The notes: generated from the letters alone by a model not told the origin. A stretch of 64,000 nucleotides of DNA from Sinohyriopsis cumingii (GCA_028554795.2 CM068825.1:91322951-91386950); one strand, 5' to 3'. Shown: positions 49,485-59,604, counted from the stretch's first letter. Program-made: numbers and translations.

Positions 49485-49944
49485 GGAGTTGAGAGAAAGG
49501 ATTTACCGAGAGCTGGTGAAAATACAAGTGAAATGTAAAGAACAATTGCATCCGTTACGTCACCAGATCTTTAACCACTGGTACCTGAATGGTATAAGAG
49601 GACTGATTCGTCAGAAATTTTTTCAGTGGTCAGACCTTGTTGAACACTTTCAGTTTGGGGATGATGATGGACTAGACGTTCGTAATTTTGGTTACTTCGA
49701 GACTCACTTACTGCAACGTATTGAGGAAGACGAGTTAAAGGATTACCAACATTTGTTACATGGAATCTGCTTAGAAAAAGACGAAACATCTAGACAAACT
49801 CTGACGTTTCAGTTACAGTACGTAACATTTAAATTCCCTACTGGAGAACGAACATGTTTGGTTAGAAATTACCTTTATTGCTTCCGAAACAAAGACACTA
49901 TAAAATCAAGTTGCCATGCCACGGATTATGTCACATATTATTGA
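49447..49944 (+). CDS. F-box-like paralogue 3 (B)
   Basis: 165 residues from the ATG at 49447. The frame is open upstream, but the upstream part is the previous gene in another frame. F-box-like LPEELRERIYREL at about 11-23, then HPLRHQIFNHWYLNGIRGLI, an acidic loop (FGDDDGLDVRNFGYF) and the EEDELKDYQHLLHGI block shared with paralogue 1. The paralogues differ mostly in the last 50 residues, where a target-binding surface would be expected. The frame looks whole here. Confidence 0.7.
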   Translation: MDTLQENILGLPEELRERIYRELVKIQVKCKEQLHPLRHQIFNHWYLNGIRGLIRQKFFQWSDLVEHFQFGDDDGLDVRNFGYFETHLLQRIEEDELKDYQHLLHGICLEKDETSRQTLTFQLQYVTFKFPTGERTCLVRNYLYCFRNKDTIKSSCHATDYVTYY

Positions 49945-50140
49945 ACAGATTCCGTGGAAGGAACTCAATGACCATATTCAAACCATGGATCATTACCATC
50001 GATTATTACAAGAACTGTATCCGTTCAATTTGGGACGACAAGTGGTGTGTGTCTTAGTGACTTGTTTTCTGGGATTTCGTTTACCAGCCGATTCTTTGTG
50101 GACTCTTTACGATCAGTACTTACCACCTCAATGGCCTTAA
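49916..50140 (+). CDS. Small hydrophobic accessory protein (B)
   Basis: 74 residues, identical to 20043-20267 in A except for a few positions (MPRIMSHIIEQIPWKELNDH start; QVVCVLVTCFLGF hydrophobic part). It overlaps both neighbouring genes. Unrecognised. Confidence 0.6.
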   Translation: MPRIMSHIIEQIPWKELNDHIQTMDHYHRLLQELYPFNLGRQVVCVLVTCFLGFRLPADSLWTLYDQYLPPQWP

Positions 50141-50454
50141 ATGGTCACGAAAAACTCCTTTTGCTCAAAGCCTTGCGTTTTCATCTGGATACTTCTCGAT
50201 CTCAACAGGAAAAAAAGATTCGTCAACTTTTAGCTACCCAAGACGTGTATGACGATGTGTGTGTAGCTTGTGACTTACATCCCCATTGGACGGATGTCCG
50301 TGCCTGGAAAGAATGGGGTTTTGAGGCTTGGACCCAAGAAGTGGCCCAGTACGCACGAGAGTTGTTCGAGGAAAAAAGTTACTTTTCAACCCGTGTTAGT
50401 GACGGTGCCAGAAGAACCCGTCACCCAGGACAGGACTGTCGTGGACAGGCCTGA
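50131..50454 (+). CDS. Small accessory protein, unrecognised (B)
   Basis: 107 residues from MALNGHEKLLLLKALRF. Helical, with HPHWTDVRAWKEWGFEAWTQ. Counterpart of 19729-20052. The start overlaps the stop of the preceding gene, so translational coupling or separate splicing is likely. No known domain. Confidence 0.6.
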   Translation: MALNGHEKLLLLKALRFHLDTSRSQQEKKIRQLLATQDVYDDVCVACDLHPHWTDVRAWKEWGFEAWTQEVAQYARELFEEKSYFSTRVSDGARRTRHPGQDCRGQA

Positions 50455-50557
50455 AAGACCCTTTCGGGAGGACACTTGTGTGACCTTACCCCCTACTATA
50501 GAACTGGTTAGAACATTACCCAAAACATGTTGTTGTTGTTGTTGTACAGACTCTTGA
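50270..50557 (+). CDS. Overlapping frame (B)
   Basis: 95 residues in another frame over the previous gene, matching 19545-19913 in A up to the LPKTC region. The end differs, with a Cys run encoded by a TGT microsatellite. Whether it is expressed is open. Confidence 0.3.
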   Translation: MTYIPIGRMSVPGKNGVLRLGPKKWPSTHESCSRKKVTFQPVLVTVPEEPVTQDRTVVDRPERPFREDTCVTLPPTIELVRTLPKTCCCCCCTDS

Positions 50558-50659
50558 TTTTATTCCACGTTAATGGTTATCATGTGCCTTTTATTCTTGT
50601 ACTTAAGCCTTTGGCTTTTATGTATTTTTGTCTTTCGTATTCGTGTTTGAAAAAAAACA

Positions 50660-50737
50660 TTCAATAAACGTGTTCTGAAAAAGTATATAAACTCTTGTCT
50701 TGTTTGTTTTCGTGTCACAAGTGACATTTCTCACACA
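50660..50737 (+). promoter_or_regulatory. Poly(A) signal and ATPase promoter (B)
   Basis: AATAAA at 50663-50668 ends the previous unit and TATATAAA at 50684-50691 lies about 50 nt before the ATPase ATG. Compact back-to-front spacing, as in A. Confidence 0.65.
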
Positions 50738-51481
50738 ATGGCTACCTCTGCTGTCTCTGCTCCCTCTTCCTCTACTGTCAAAGTCATCGACGAACACTTA
50801 GATCGTGCCAGTTGGGAGGCTTTGTATCTTCGTCATCCCTTTAACATGCTCATTGCTGGACCTAGCGGTTCAGGCAAAACCGAATTCGTCAAACGTTTGA
50901 TCGAACATAAACATCATTTGATCGATCGGCCACCTCAGCGGATCGTGTGGTGTTACAAAGAGTGGCAATCGGCGTACAGCCTTTTGCGAGAAAGTCAAGG
51001 CAATTCCATCGTGTTTGTGGAAGGCATTCCTAAAGAAGACGACAGCATCGTCTCTGACTCCCGTCAAACCCATTTGGTCATTTTCGACGACATGTTAGGA
51101 GAAGACGAAGAAGAAATTAAATTGTGGTTCACGCGTAAAGGGCATCACCGTAATGCCAGTGTCGTTTACATCACCCAAAATTTGTTTCAACAAAGTAAAG
51201 CCCATCGCACCATCAGTCTCAATGCGCATTACGTGGTCTTGTTTAAAAGCCCTCGAGATAAATCGCAAGTGCAAGTCTTAGCCAAACAGTTAGGAACGCC
51301 TTGGCTGACTCAGGCGTACGACGATGCCACTCAAACTCCACATGCCTATTTACTCGTCGATTTGAAACCTACGACCCCCGAGGATTTGCGATTTCGTACC
51401 CACTTGTTTCACCACTGGTGCCAAGACGGAGGGCCTGTCCTGTACACGTCTCCGTCCTCGACTTCATTTCACTCCACATAA
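50738..51481 (+). CDS. ATP: Genome-packaging ATPase (B)
   Basis: 247 residues, FtsK/HerA-type. Walker A GPSGSGKT (41-48), Walker B THLVIFDDML (111-120), sensor-like VYITQNLF. The conserved YNxx-like end FRTHLFHHWCQDGG is as in A. It would drive DNA into the capsid. The frame looks whole. It starts the late block that continues with the basic protein. Confidence 0.92.
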   Translation: MATSAVSAPSSSTVKVIDEHLDRASWEALYLRHPFNMLIAGPSGSGKTEFVKRLIEHKHHLIDRPPQRIVWCYKEWQSAYSLLRESQGNSIVFVEGIPKEDDSIVSDSRQTHLVIFDDMLGEDEEEIKLWFTRKGHHRNASVVYITQNLFQQSKAHRTISLNAHYVVLFKSPRDKSQVQVLAKQLGTPWLTQAYDDATQTPHAYLLVDLKPTTPEDLRFRTHLFHHWCQDGGPVLYTSPSSTSFHST

Positions 51482-51533
51482 AAAATCTATAAGAACCTCA
51501 GACCCTTTTTCGTCTGTCTCACACAGTGTGAAC

Positions 51534-52481
51534 ATGACGTCCCTTCAGTCGCATCTTCCCGTCAAATTGATTCGTGCCTTGTATGGCATCAGTCGAGAAA
51601 AAAATCCACAAATACGAGCTCGTGTCTTGGAAGCTAGTCTCAAAGAAGTCTTACGATGGTTCACGGTGACGGCACGTCAAATACTCAAAGGAATCATTCA
51701 GATTCCTCATCAAACCAAACGCTTTTTCGATCGAAACAAAGTCGCTTTGGTCCAACTGGTCGATCCCCGCATCGACACTCAAACCAAGAAACAAATCATT
51801 TTGAAACCTGGAGGGAGCGGTACTCTAGGAGGGGTCATCATTCGCTCTCTCTTAAGATGGGATCCTAATGCCCCCAAAGTTATACCCAAGAAAAAAGTCC
51901 AACGAAGCCCCAAGAAGAAGAAAAAGACCAGGTCCCCAAGGAGAACTTCTCCAGTGGCGGGACCCTCCTCTGACCAGACACCACCCCGGAAAAAGAAAAG
52001 AAGCCCTCAGAAAAAGAAACAGAGAAAAAGTCCCCAGAAAAAGAAAAGTCCACAGAAGAAAACTAGTCGCAAGAGAGGCACTTCGGCCAGGACGCAACCT
52101 TACACTCGCAAACCACGACCTGCCACGGCGGTGACTGCGTCTCCGGCAGCCTCACGTTTATCCACTTCTCCGTTAATGACACCAAGAACGGAAGAGTACT
52201 TGGAGACGTTGATCACATCAAGAACTTCTCCGTTGATGACCCCCAAAAGAACTTCCCCAGTGGCAGGACCCTCCAATTTAGTAGCAGTGGCTGCTGCTCA
52301 CAAAGTACCTTCTCCCAAAATCAAAGTCCAAGAAAGATCGGGCATGTTACAAAGTTTACTGGATTTGTCCAAGCAAGAACTGGCTCGATTTAGTCCGTTA
52401 CGTACCCCTGCACGACGTGTCATGCCTGTCCTCAAACTGATACGACGTAAAGACAATCAGTGGCGACGCGTTCCAGTATAA
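51534..52481 (+). CDS. Basic S/P-K-rich protein (B)
   Basis: 315 residues. Folded N-terminal part (ALYGISREKNPQIRARVLEA), Gly-rich GGSGTLGG, then SPKKKKK, SPRRTSP and SPQKKK repeats resembling H1-type DNA-condensing tails, and the conserved end (GMLQSLLDLSKQELARFSPL, then Arg-rich). Counterpart of 17732-18664; the repeat region differs by small insertions. A TATAAGAACC element about 45 nt upstream (51488-51497) may be its promoter. Confidence 0.75.
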   Translation: MTSLQSHLPVKLIRALYGISREKNPQIRARVLEASLKEVLRWFTVTARQILKGIIQIPHQTKRFFDRNKVALVQLVDPRIDTQTKKQIILKPGGSGTLGGVIIRSLLRWDPNAPKVIPKKKVQRSPKKKKKTRSPRRTSPVAGPSSDQTPPRKKKRSPQKKKQRKSPQKKKSPQKKTSRKRGTSARTQPYTRKPRPATAVTASPAASRLSTSPLMTPRTEEYLETLITSRTSPLMTPKRTSPVAGPSNLVAVAAAHKVPSPKIKVQERSGMLQSLLDLSKQELARFSPLRTPARRVMPVLKLIRRKDNQWRRVPV

Positions 52482-52541
52482 AAAAGGCCTGTGACCAAGT
52501 AGGGTATCAGTGTTTTTTTTGGTGCTCCTGAAGACTCAAAG

Positions 52542-52928
52542 ATGTCACCCTCCCGAAAACCCCAAGGAAAGAAAAGAAAAAGACTGCCTCCTCGTTTAGT
52601 CAAACATGGGGACATGTTATCTGTCCTGTCCAAAGCTTCTCCACCTCTACGAAAAAAACTCATTCAATCAGCCTCCAAAGAGGTCATCGATACCGTGTGC
52701 GAATGCTGTTTGAACGTCTTGAAAGGCACGATCCCTTTGTCCAAACACCAGAAACAATGCTTAGGCAAACATCGTCACGTTCTTCGCCAAATGGTTCAAA
52801 AGAAAATTCCCATTCGTCAAAAAAAGAAGATGTTGGTCCAACGTGGAGGCATTTTGCCTCTCTTGTTAGGCCCCATACTGAAAGGAGTCTTGGGAACCAT
52901 GTTGGGAGGACTGGTGGGAGCAAGATAA
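52542..52928 (+). CDS. Small basic protein with hydrophobic end (B)
   Basis: 128 residues; MSPSRKPQGKKRK start, TVCECCLNVLKGTIPLS middle, GGILPLLLGPILKGVLGTML hydrophobic end. Nearly identical to 17296-17682, a sign of constraint. Possibly a membrane-active virion component. Confidence 0.7.
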   Translation: MSPSRKPQGKKRKRLPPRLVKHGDMLSVLSKASPPLRKKLIQSASKEVIDTVCECCLNVLKGTIPLSKHQKQCLGKHRHVLRQMVQKKIPIRQKKKMLVQRGGILPLLLGPILKGVLGTMLGGLVGAR

Positions 52929-52977
52929 AAAGGCCCTCGGAAGTCCCAAGATCTCAGAATCAACCGCTGACAACCCC

Positions 52978-53607
52978 ATGGAAGGACGAAAACTAGCTTT
53001 AGTGCCTTACAAACGATGGATGGAATACCATCGGTGGCAAGAACAACGCACCCCGCATTTACCTCCCAATCCCACTTTGAGCGAGATGTCCCAGATACAA
53101 CACGAATTGCAGTCCTTGATGGATCGCCACGATTTGTCCGAAACAGAAAAATCGCAAAAGTACGGTCAACTCTTGCAACGACTGCAACTCTATCACCAGA
53201 AAGCTTTAGACGAAACAGCTTTACCCACTCTGAAAGATTTTAAGACCTTGATGAAAAGTCCAGCACCATCACCAGTACCAGTACCAGTACCAGTACCACC
53301 AGTACCAGTGACCAAGACAGAAAAAGGAAAAGAAGAAGAAGGGTTTCAAACTCCACCAGAAAAAGTACGCAAGTTAACAACACCACCTACCTCCAGAATT
53401 GGATGGATTAAAAAGATGATGGCCACCCCTTCTTCATCACAAGAGAAAAAGAAAGTGAAGACAGAAGTGAAACAAGAACCGATATCCCCCGCTCAGACAT
53501 CCTCCTCTTCAACACCTATTGCCGGTCGCACACGCAAAGCATTGCAATCCAAGAAAATACCCCAAGAGAAAAAGAGTAGCATCCTCCAAGAGTGGGTGTC
53601 TTATTAA
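52978..53607 (+). CDS. Conserved protein upstream of the integrase (B)
   Basis: 209 residues. MEGRKLALVPYKRWMEYHRW start, helical part to about residue 90, then a PVPVPVPVPP repeat encoded by a CAGTAC minisatellite, a Lys-rich stretch and the SSILQEWVSY end. The first half is close to 16539-17222 of A; the second half is largely replaced. Function unknown; always beside the integrase gene. Confidence 0.7.
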   Translation: MEGRKLALVPYKRWMEYHRWQEQRTPHLPPNPTLSEMSQIQHELQSLMDRHDLSETEKSQKYGQLLQRLQLYHQKALDETALPTLKDFKTLMKSPAPSPVPVPVPVPPVPVTKTEKGKEEEGFQTPPEKVRKLTTPPTSRIGWIKKMMATPSSSQEKKKVKTEVKQEPISPAQTSSSSTPIAGRTRKALQSKKIPQEKKSSILQEWVSY

Positions 53608-53627
53608 CACACCAATCAACACAAAAA

Positions 53628-54737
53628 ATGGATAAAGTCTTAGCCAGCATTTACTACGAACCCTCCCATCCTGCAGGTTACGCAGGAGTTCAAAAATTGT
53701 ATCGTGCTGCCAAAACTCGACTGAAAAGTCTCCGTTTACCTCAAGTGCAACGATGGTTACAAGAACAAGCTACTTACACTTTACACAAACCCATTCGACG
53801 CAAGTTTGCCAGAAGTCGCACCCGAGTGGAAGGCATCGATCATCAATGGCAAGCCGATTTAGCCGATGTCTCTCATTTGGCCAGCTACAATCGTGGCTAT
53901 AAATATTTGTTTTGTGTCATCGACGTCTTTTCCAAATTTGCCTGGGTCGTGCCCTTGACTTCCAAATCGAGTAGCGAGTTAGTGCGAGCCCTGCAACGGG
54001 TGTTGAAACAAAGCGGTCGTCACCCTCTTCGATGGCAAACGGACAAAGGCACCGAATTTCTGAACCAAGCTTTCCAAAAAGAATTAAAGAAACGTGACAT
54101 TCATTTTTTTTACCACCGAGAATCCCGAAACCAAAGCCAGCATCGTGGAACGTTTTCAACGCACTTTGAAAGAACGCATGTGGAAATATTTTACGCATCA
54201 CCACACTCTGAAGTACATCGACATCTTACCGCACCTGGTGCAAGCGTACAACCAATCTTACCATCGAAGCATCGGACGTGCCCCGCAAGACGTGACTCCC
54301 GAGAACGAAGTGTTGGTGTTTGAGCGCCTGTTTGGTACGTCCCCGACGAGGGCTGTCCCAAGAAAAGTGGAGTGTTGGCCGTAGGAGATTGGGTGCGCGT
54401 TGGCAAAACCAAACGCACTTTTGACAAAGGTTACTTACCTAACTGGACGACCGAATTGTTTCGCGTCACTGGACGAGTGCATGGCCGTCATCCTGCCGTC
54501 TATAAATTAGAAAACATGAACGGAGAAGTGCTCAAAGGAACATTTTATTTACCCGAGTTACAACGTGTCACCAAAAAAGAAGACGACGTGTACGAAATCG
54601 AAAGCATTCTCGAACGCAGAACCCGTAAAGTGGGCAAACGACGTGTCAAAGAAGTCAAAGTACGTTGGAAAGGATATCCACCCAGTTTTGATTCTTGGAT
54701 CGACGCTTCGCAAGTCATCGACTATAAAAAGAAGTGA
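53628..54737 (+). pseudogene. INT: Polinton integrase with chromodomain (B)
   Basis: Core motifs WQADLADVSHL, WQTDKGTEFL and KASIVERFQRTL give the DDE triad. Then the GDWVRVGKTKRTFDKGY linker fold and a chromodomain (YEIESILERR, VRWKGYPPSFDSWID). Broken, one to two breaks. The family inserts the element with 6-bp duplications; the chromodomain probably reads histone marks at the target. Confidence 0.9.
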
Positions 54738-55156
54738 CCATCATGCCCTTTCACACAGCAGACGCAGCTACGTCGACCACTCCTCCTTCACCTAGTTTTT
54801 CTGTGCAAGATTTACAAAAACAACCCTTGTGGGTGTGGTGTGGAGAACGTGTGCCTAAAACGCAAATCGTCTTTTTCTGCCAAATCTTCGTGGTGTATTG
54901 TGTCATCGGGTCAGCCATCGCCAATTTGAGTTTGCAACAAGGAGACAAACAATTGTGGACCATTTTATTGAGCAGTTGCATCGGTTACCTGCTTCCCAAT
55001 CCCTCCCTGAAATTCTCTTCCAACGGAAACCTTGTGTCCAGTGCCAGTGTCAGTCACCACTCCAACAACAACCACAACCAGAACCCCATTTTGGGCGGAG
55101 ACACGTCTCTGACGTCCACTAACCCCTCGGACAGCCACAGAACTCTGGAATTATGA
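54734..55156 (+). CDS. Two-helix membrane protein (B)
   Basis: 140 residues: WVWCGERVPKTQIVFFCQIF helix, NLSLQQGDKQLW, LLSSCIGYLLPNPSL helix and an Asn/Ser-rich tail. Counterpart of 15036-15422. Overlaps the integrase region by a few bases. Confidence 0.75.
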   Translation: MTIMPFHTADAATSTTPPSPSFSVQDLQKQPLWVWCGERVPKTQIVFFCQIFVVYCVIGSAIANLSLQQGDKQLWTILLSSCIGYLLPNPSLKFSSNGNLVSSASVSHHSNNNHNQNPILGGDTSLTSTNPSDSHRTLEL

Positions 55157-56080
55157 GTCACCAAAACCAATTTTACTTAACCTTACCCAGCAACAGTTCC
55201 ATGGAGGTGTTTCCCAACAACACGTTGTGCTGTTACACGGCTAAATTACCTCAAGCCATCCCGTTAGATCACGAAGCCCATTGGGAAGTGGCTTTAGTAG
55301 AAATGATTCACCCGACCCATGTCCTCAATGTCCTTAACAACCAAAATTTTTTTACGGTGGAAGTTCATGACGAGCAAGTGCAAAAGCACTTGAATAATGT
55401 CAAATATGATCTCAGAAATATAATGAAACAACTCGAACGTGGACCTACCAGTTGTTGATTCCCCCAGGCTATTATTTTAGTGGTCAACATTTGGTCAGCA
55501 CCATAAGCTCCAGGTTTAATGCCGTGTTTGGGAAAGCGTTGGAGCTTGCCCAAAAAAAGGTCACCATGGAGTACCATAAAGCAGCTCGTCGCTTCTTGAT
55601 GAAATTTGAGCCGAGTAAAATCGTGTCCATTTTATTTTGTCCTGAATTGTTTGACATGTTGGGCGGTGACATGGAGCTGAGGAAGAAAGTAGAACAAAAA
55701 CCCGAATTACCAGTCATTTCTGACAACGATTCTTTTGCCAAGTATTTTCGTTCCCCGGTAGAACTGAACCAAGGACTGAATTTGATGTTTGTGTACTCCG
55801 ATGTGGTGGAGTACAACGTGGTAGGACACACCTCCGTGCCGTTACTGCGTTTCATTCCTTTCAAAGTGGATTCTGCCATGAACGCTGACTAGGAAGGTGG
55901 AAACACTTACCACGTCCACCGCGAATTTGTCCATCCTCACTATTTGCCTGTCAGCAAGTCGTATTTGGACACGGTCAACATTACTATAAAAGGAGATTTG
56001 GGACAAAATATTCCATTCACCAAAGGAAAAGTCACGGTGAAACTCCATTTTCGAAAACGGTTTTCTCACGATTCGTGCGT
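55153..56080 (+). pseudogene. mCP: Minor capsid protein, penton-like (B)
   Basis: Shows SNSSMEVFPNNTLCCYTAKL, WEVALVEMIHP, PPGYYFSGQHL, NQGLNLMFVYSDVVEYNVVG and the VTVKLHFRKRFSHDS end, all as in A. Broken, two or three breaks. Confidence 0.85.
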
Positions 56081-56085
56081 AAGTC

Positions 56086-56502
56086 ATGTATCCAGTGTAC
56101 CGAGGGGTTGCTCGACAGCGAGGACACGGTTTAGGAGGTATGTTAAAATCGGCCTTTCGTTCGGTGGCCCCAGTGTTGAAACCGATGGTGACACGCGGAT
56201 TGCACGCCTTGAAAGATGCGGCACTGACGCAAGGCAAAGAATTTCTCCAAAATGTCATCATCGACAAACAAAACCCTAAAGAAGCCTTCATGAGGGCAGG
56301 CAAAAATGTCTTGCTGCAAACGGGTAAAGACATTTTAGGCCGACGAGACACACCTATAAATGCCTTGCACGCTACCGAGTCAGGCATTCAGCAAGGACAA
56401 GGCAGAAAGAGACGACGAAGAAAACACCCTTTCACCAGACTTCAAGCTAGAAAGGTCAAGAAAAGAAGAACCGTTCGAGACTTAGACGTTTTCGATTATT
56501 GA
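56086..56502 (+). CDS. pX-like basic protein (B)
   Basis: 138 residues, MYPVYRGVARQRGHGLGGML start, amphipathic helix, and Arg/Lys-rich end (GRKRRRRKHPFTRLQARKVK). Differs from 13641-14057 at only a few positions. Probably a DNA- or membrane-interacting virion protein. The frame looks whole. Confidence 0.8.
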   Translation: MYPVYRGVARQRGHGLGGMLKSAFRSVAPVLKPMVTRGLHALKDAALTQGKEFLQNVIIDKQNPKEAFMRAGKNVLLQTGKDILGRRDTPINALHATESGIQQGQGRKRRRRKHPFTRLQARKVKKRRTVRDLDVFDY

Positions 56503-56530
56503 GAAAGAACAAAAAAAAAAAACAGAAAAA

Positions 56531-57835
56531 ATGATGCACCGAGAATCTTGCTCTTGTTCCAAGACGGAACTGGATCTGTTTGCCATGCCCCCCACCATGA
56601 TGACCATGCAAGAATCCCAGTGGGTGGAATTTCACCCCGTCTCCTCATTGACCGATTCCGCTCCCATCGAGTTTGAAATCAAAGGACAGCCCGAAGATTA
56701 CATCGATCTGAATAGCAGTTACTTGTACTTGAAAGTCCAAGTTCTAGATAAGGATGATGGTGGAGTAGATGACGCTGAGAATATAGCTCCCGTCAACAAT
56801 TTCATGCATTCCTTGTTCAGCTCACTGGATTTGTACTTGAATAACAAACTAGTCAGCAGCATCATGGATACATACCCTTACCGTGCCTACCTGGAAAATC
56901 TCTTGACGTACGGAATAGATGCCAAGAATACTCATCTCAATGCCTGTGTGCTGTGGGAACCTGACGAAGCGACCAGGTTCGACGCATCGGATTGAACCAA
57001 TTCCGGCTTTGAGCAAAGAGAAAGCAAAATCTTAGATAAGAAGAGTTTAGAACTGATGGATCGTTTGCATTTGGACATGTGGTTGCAAGAGAAATATTTG
57101 CTGAACGGGGTCAATGTTCGCTTGAGACTGAATCGCAGCAGTACCGCTTTCCATTTGTTGTCTGATCCTGCTAAGGCTCCTAAAAGCAAAATCGAAGAGG
57201 CCAAACTCTACGTACGACGCGTGGAAGTGTTACCCAAAGTAGGTAACGAAATCAGTCAAACGTTGAGCAGAACGACCGCCAAGTATCCCATACGACGTGT
57301 GGAAGTGAAAACGTTCACCATTCCCAAGGGACAGCATTCTATGATCGAAGATCATCTGTTTCAAGGACAGTTACCCAAGCGTTTAATCCTTGGTATGGTC
57401 TCGAATTCAGCCTTCAACGGAGCCTTCGCTGAAAATCCTTTCAACTTTCAACACTTCAACGTGAAGAAAATCGAAGTCAGTCGCGATGGCAAGACCTTGT
57501 GTACCCAACCTTTCGAACCTGACTTTAGTGACAAGAAGATGAATTACTTGAGATCGTACTTGTCCCTGTACGAAGCCACCGGTCAGTTAGGAACCAACAC
57601 CAGTCACGGCATTACGTACGACGATTACGCAGGAGGCTATGCTTTGTGGGCTTTCGATTTCACTCCAGACCAAGGCAGCGACGAGGGACATTTCCACCCT
57701 ATAAAATCTGGCCAGATTCGTGTGGAACTTCAGTTTGCAAAAGAACTACCAGCGACAGTGAACGTCATCCTGTATGCCGAATTCGATAATACGATAGAAA
57801 TCAACAGTTTGAGAGAAGTCATTCTAGATTATTAG
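56531..57835 (+). pseudogene. MCP: Major capsid protein, double jelly-roll (B)
   Basis: Same landmarks as the A copy: IEFEIKGQPEDYIDLNS, YLNNKLVSS, YPYRAYLENLLTYG, LDMWLQEKYLLNGVNVRLRL, GYALWAFDFTPDQGSDEG and FDNTIEINSLREV. Broken, about one break; the A copy is open. Surface-exposed loops such as the segment before APVNNFMHS differ more between A and B than the strands do. Confidence 0.88.
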
Positions 57836-57840
57836 AAACC

Positions 57841-58326
57841 ATGGAAGACTGTTATCCCTCTTTACCTAGTGGAGAAACTTTAGACATGGAATGTGAGGAG
57901 ACTGTGAAAGAAGAAGAAGTGATCATGATGAAGTCGAGATGGCCAGAACAAGAAGCCCATTTAGTCTCCTGTTTTGCCAAACACTTGGTGGAAAAAATGA
58001 CGGAATTGATCAAGAAAAATTGCTATGGATGTCAAAACGATCATCCCAGTCAAATTCAACACGATAAATGCCTGATGTTGAGTCAAGAAGAAAAATTGGA
58101 CGAGTATCTGGACGAAGCTTGGAGTCTCATCTCGGACAAAGACGTGTTGCACCATTTTTATAAAGACTTGCGTGAACATTCTTGTCCACCATTAACCACT
58201 CAAGAGATCCATCGTATCGAAGCTCTCCTGAATCAGAGTGAGGAGACGAAACGAAGAAACGGTTATTTATCAGACATTTTCAAGCAAAAAGTCAGGATCG
58301 AATTGACGACTTATTATTATCTGTGA
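57841..58326 (+). CDS. Conserved Polinton hypothetical with NCYGC motif (B)
   Basis: 161 residues; IKKNCYGCQNDHPSQIQHDK with CLML, helical C-terminus, DYYL-like end. Counterpart of 11797-12300 with a shorter acidic N-terminus. Overlaps the protease gene start. Confidence 0.75.
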   Translation: MEDCYPSLPSGETLDMECEETVKEEEVIMMKSRWPEQEAHLVSCFAKHLVEKMTELIKKNCYGCQNDHPSQIQHDKCLMLSQEEKLDEYLDEAWSLISDKDVLHHFYKDLREHSCPPLTTQEIHRIEALLNQSEETKRRNGYLSDIFKQKVRIELTTYYYL

Positions 58327-58910
58327 AGAAGAAAAAAACCACACAAAACATGGATACCTGGGAACTTTATTACCTTTTGAACCACAGTTCGTATACGTCT
58401 TCTTGGAATCCTGTCGTCTGTGCTAAAGATGAACTCCCTCATCGCAAACCTAAAGACCATCTAGCTTACGTGATCAACACGGACGACAGTCATCTCCCAG
58501 GAACCCACTGGGTAGCCGTCTACTTTCCTCAAGAAGGATGTGTGGAATATTTCGATTCGTACGGATTGCCCCCTTTGGAAGACGATATCATTGACTTTAT
58601 GAGAAGAAATGCTCAGACCACCCGATTCAATAATGTGAAATTACAAGGCACAGATTCCTTGGTGAGTGGACATTACTGTGTGTATTTTTTGCATCATCGC
58701 ATCCTAGGTTATTCCTTAGAACATTTAGTGACTCATTTTGATCCTCGTTCTTCTTCTAGAAACGATGTGAAAGTAGATCGATGGTTTTGTGACCATTATG
58801 CTTATCTTTTGTCTCAAGCTAGGAAACGTAGTGTCCATCAAAGGCCTAATGATTTCCAACAGTGGAAATCACAATTTCATTCACAACGTTGTCAGCCCTG
58901 TTTAAAGTAG
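58323..58910 (+). CDS. PRO: Adenain-like cysteine protease (B)
   Basis: 195 residues; the likely start is the internal ATG at 58350 (MDTWELYYLL). GTHWVAVYF (His), EYFDSYG (Asp) and the YCVYFLHH block (Cys) identify the Polinton C48-type protease that processes virion proteins. The frame is open. Confidence 0.88.
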   Translation: MKKKKTTQNMDTWELYYLLNHSSYTSSWNPVVCAKDELPHRKPKDHLAYVINTDDSHLPGTHWVAVYFPQEGCVEYFDSYGLPPLEDDIIDFMRRNAQTTRFNNVKLQGTDSLVSGHYCVYFLHHRILGYSLEHLVTHFDPRSSSRNDVKVDRWFCDHYAYLLSQARKRSVHQRPNDFQQWKSQFHSQRCQPCLK

Positions 58911-59060
58911 ACTGTCAATTGAGAAAAAAATGTTTGTGATTTGAAAAAATTGTTTGATGTTATATTGTTGGATTATTGTTAAAAATGTTAGAGTTGTTGT
59001 TTAGTGTTAAGTGATTTTTGAATAAAAAAATGTTGTGTTTTGAAAAAAATGCCTTTGTCT
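58911..59060 (+). promoter_or_regulatory. 3' region of the late block with poly(A) signal (B)
   Basis: AT-rich; AATAAA at 59021-59026, about 110 nt after the protease stop. No stem-loop here. Confidence 0.6.
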
Positions 59061-59149
59061 TTTGTTTAGCTATAAGAATGTTGGATTGATGCTCTTTCAT
59101 TTCTTACTATCCCTCTCATGACACTCACTGAACGTTGCGGCTCGAAAAC

Positions 59150-59205
59150 CGTGTGGGGGATGTTTTCCTTCACGTCCGCGCTTTGACTTTAAGAACCGGG
59201 GTTGT
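59150..59205 (+). promoter_or_regulatory. Accessory-gene promoter box (B)
   Basis: GGGGGATGTTTTCCTTCACG plus TCCGCGC (59156-59183), then TTTGACTTTAAGAACC, about 60 nt before the ATG at 59248. Confidence 0.65.
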
Positions 59206-59247
59206 TTCCAGTCTAACCATCCATTGTCGACTCATCCTCCTAAGAAG

Positions 59248-59604
59248 ATGTGCTCCAAACTAGCTAAGCTAAACGAAGCCTACGTGAATTTGCATAGGGT
59301 CAGACACAGTCTGATACCGAAGCCAGAAGAAATAGAGAATGTGAGAATGTTAAAAATCACTGAAGACCTGATAGTAGAGCTCTTCAGAGAAGAAATGAAC
59401 AGGGAGAAAGAAGAATGGACAGAGAAGTACAGACTTCAGAGACAGCAGCAACAGCAGCAACAACAACAGCAGCAGCAACCTGAAGCTGACAGAGGCTTTG
59501 TCGATTGTCGTATCGACACCAAAGAGTTCTTCTTCTCTTTCCGAAGAAGCAGACCTATCGCCAGAAAGTCTATCCTCAGAGGACATCGCATTCTTAGAAA
59601 CTAA
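59248..59604 (+). CDS. Accessory protein with helical core and poly-Q tract (B)
   Basis: 118 residues from MCSKLAKLNEAYVN. An ATG 24 nt upstream (59224) is possible but has no counterpart in A. Helical core to about 62 (ITEDLIVELFREEMNREKEE), about a dozen Gln, then GFVDCRIDTKEFFFSF and an Arg/Ser-rich end. Same layout as 10519-10878 of A. Ends 30 nt before a histone-type stem-loop. Confidence 0.75.
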   Translation: MCSKLAKLNEAYVNLHRVRHSLIPKPEEIENVRMLKITEDLIVELFREEMNREKEEWTEKYRLQRQQQQQQQQQQQQPEADRGFVDCRIDTKEFFFSFRRSRPIARKSILRGHRILRN

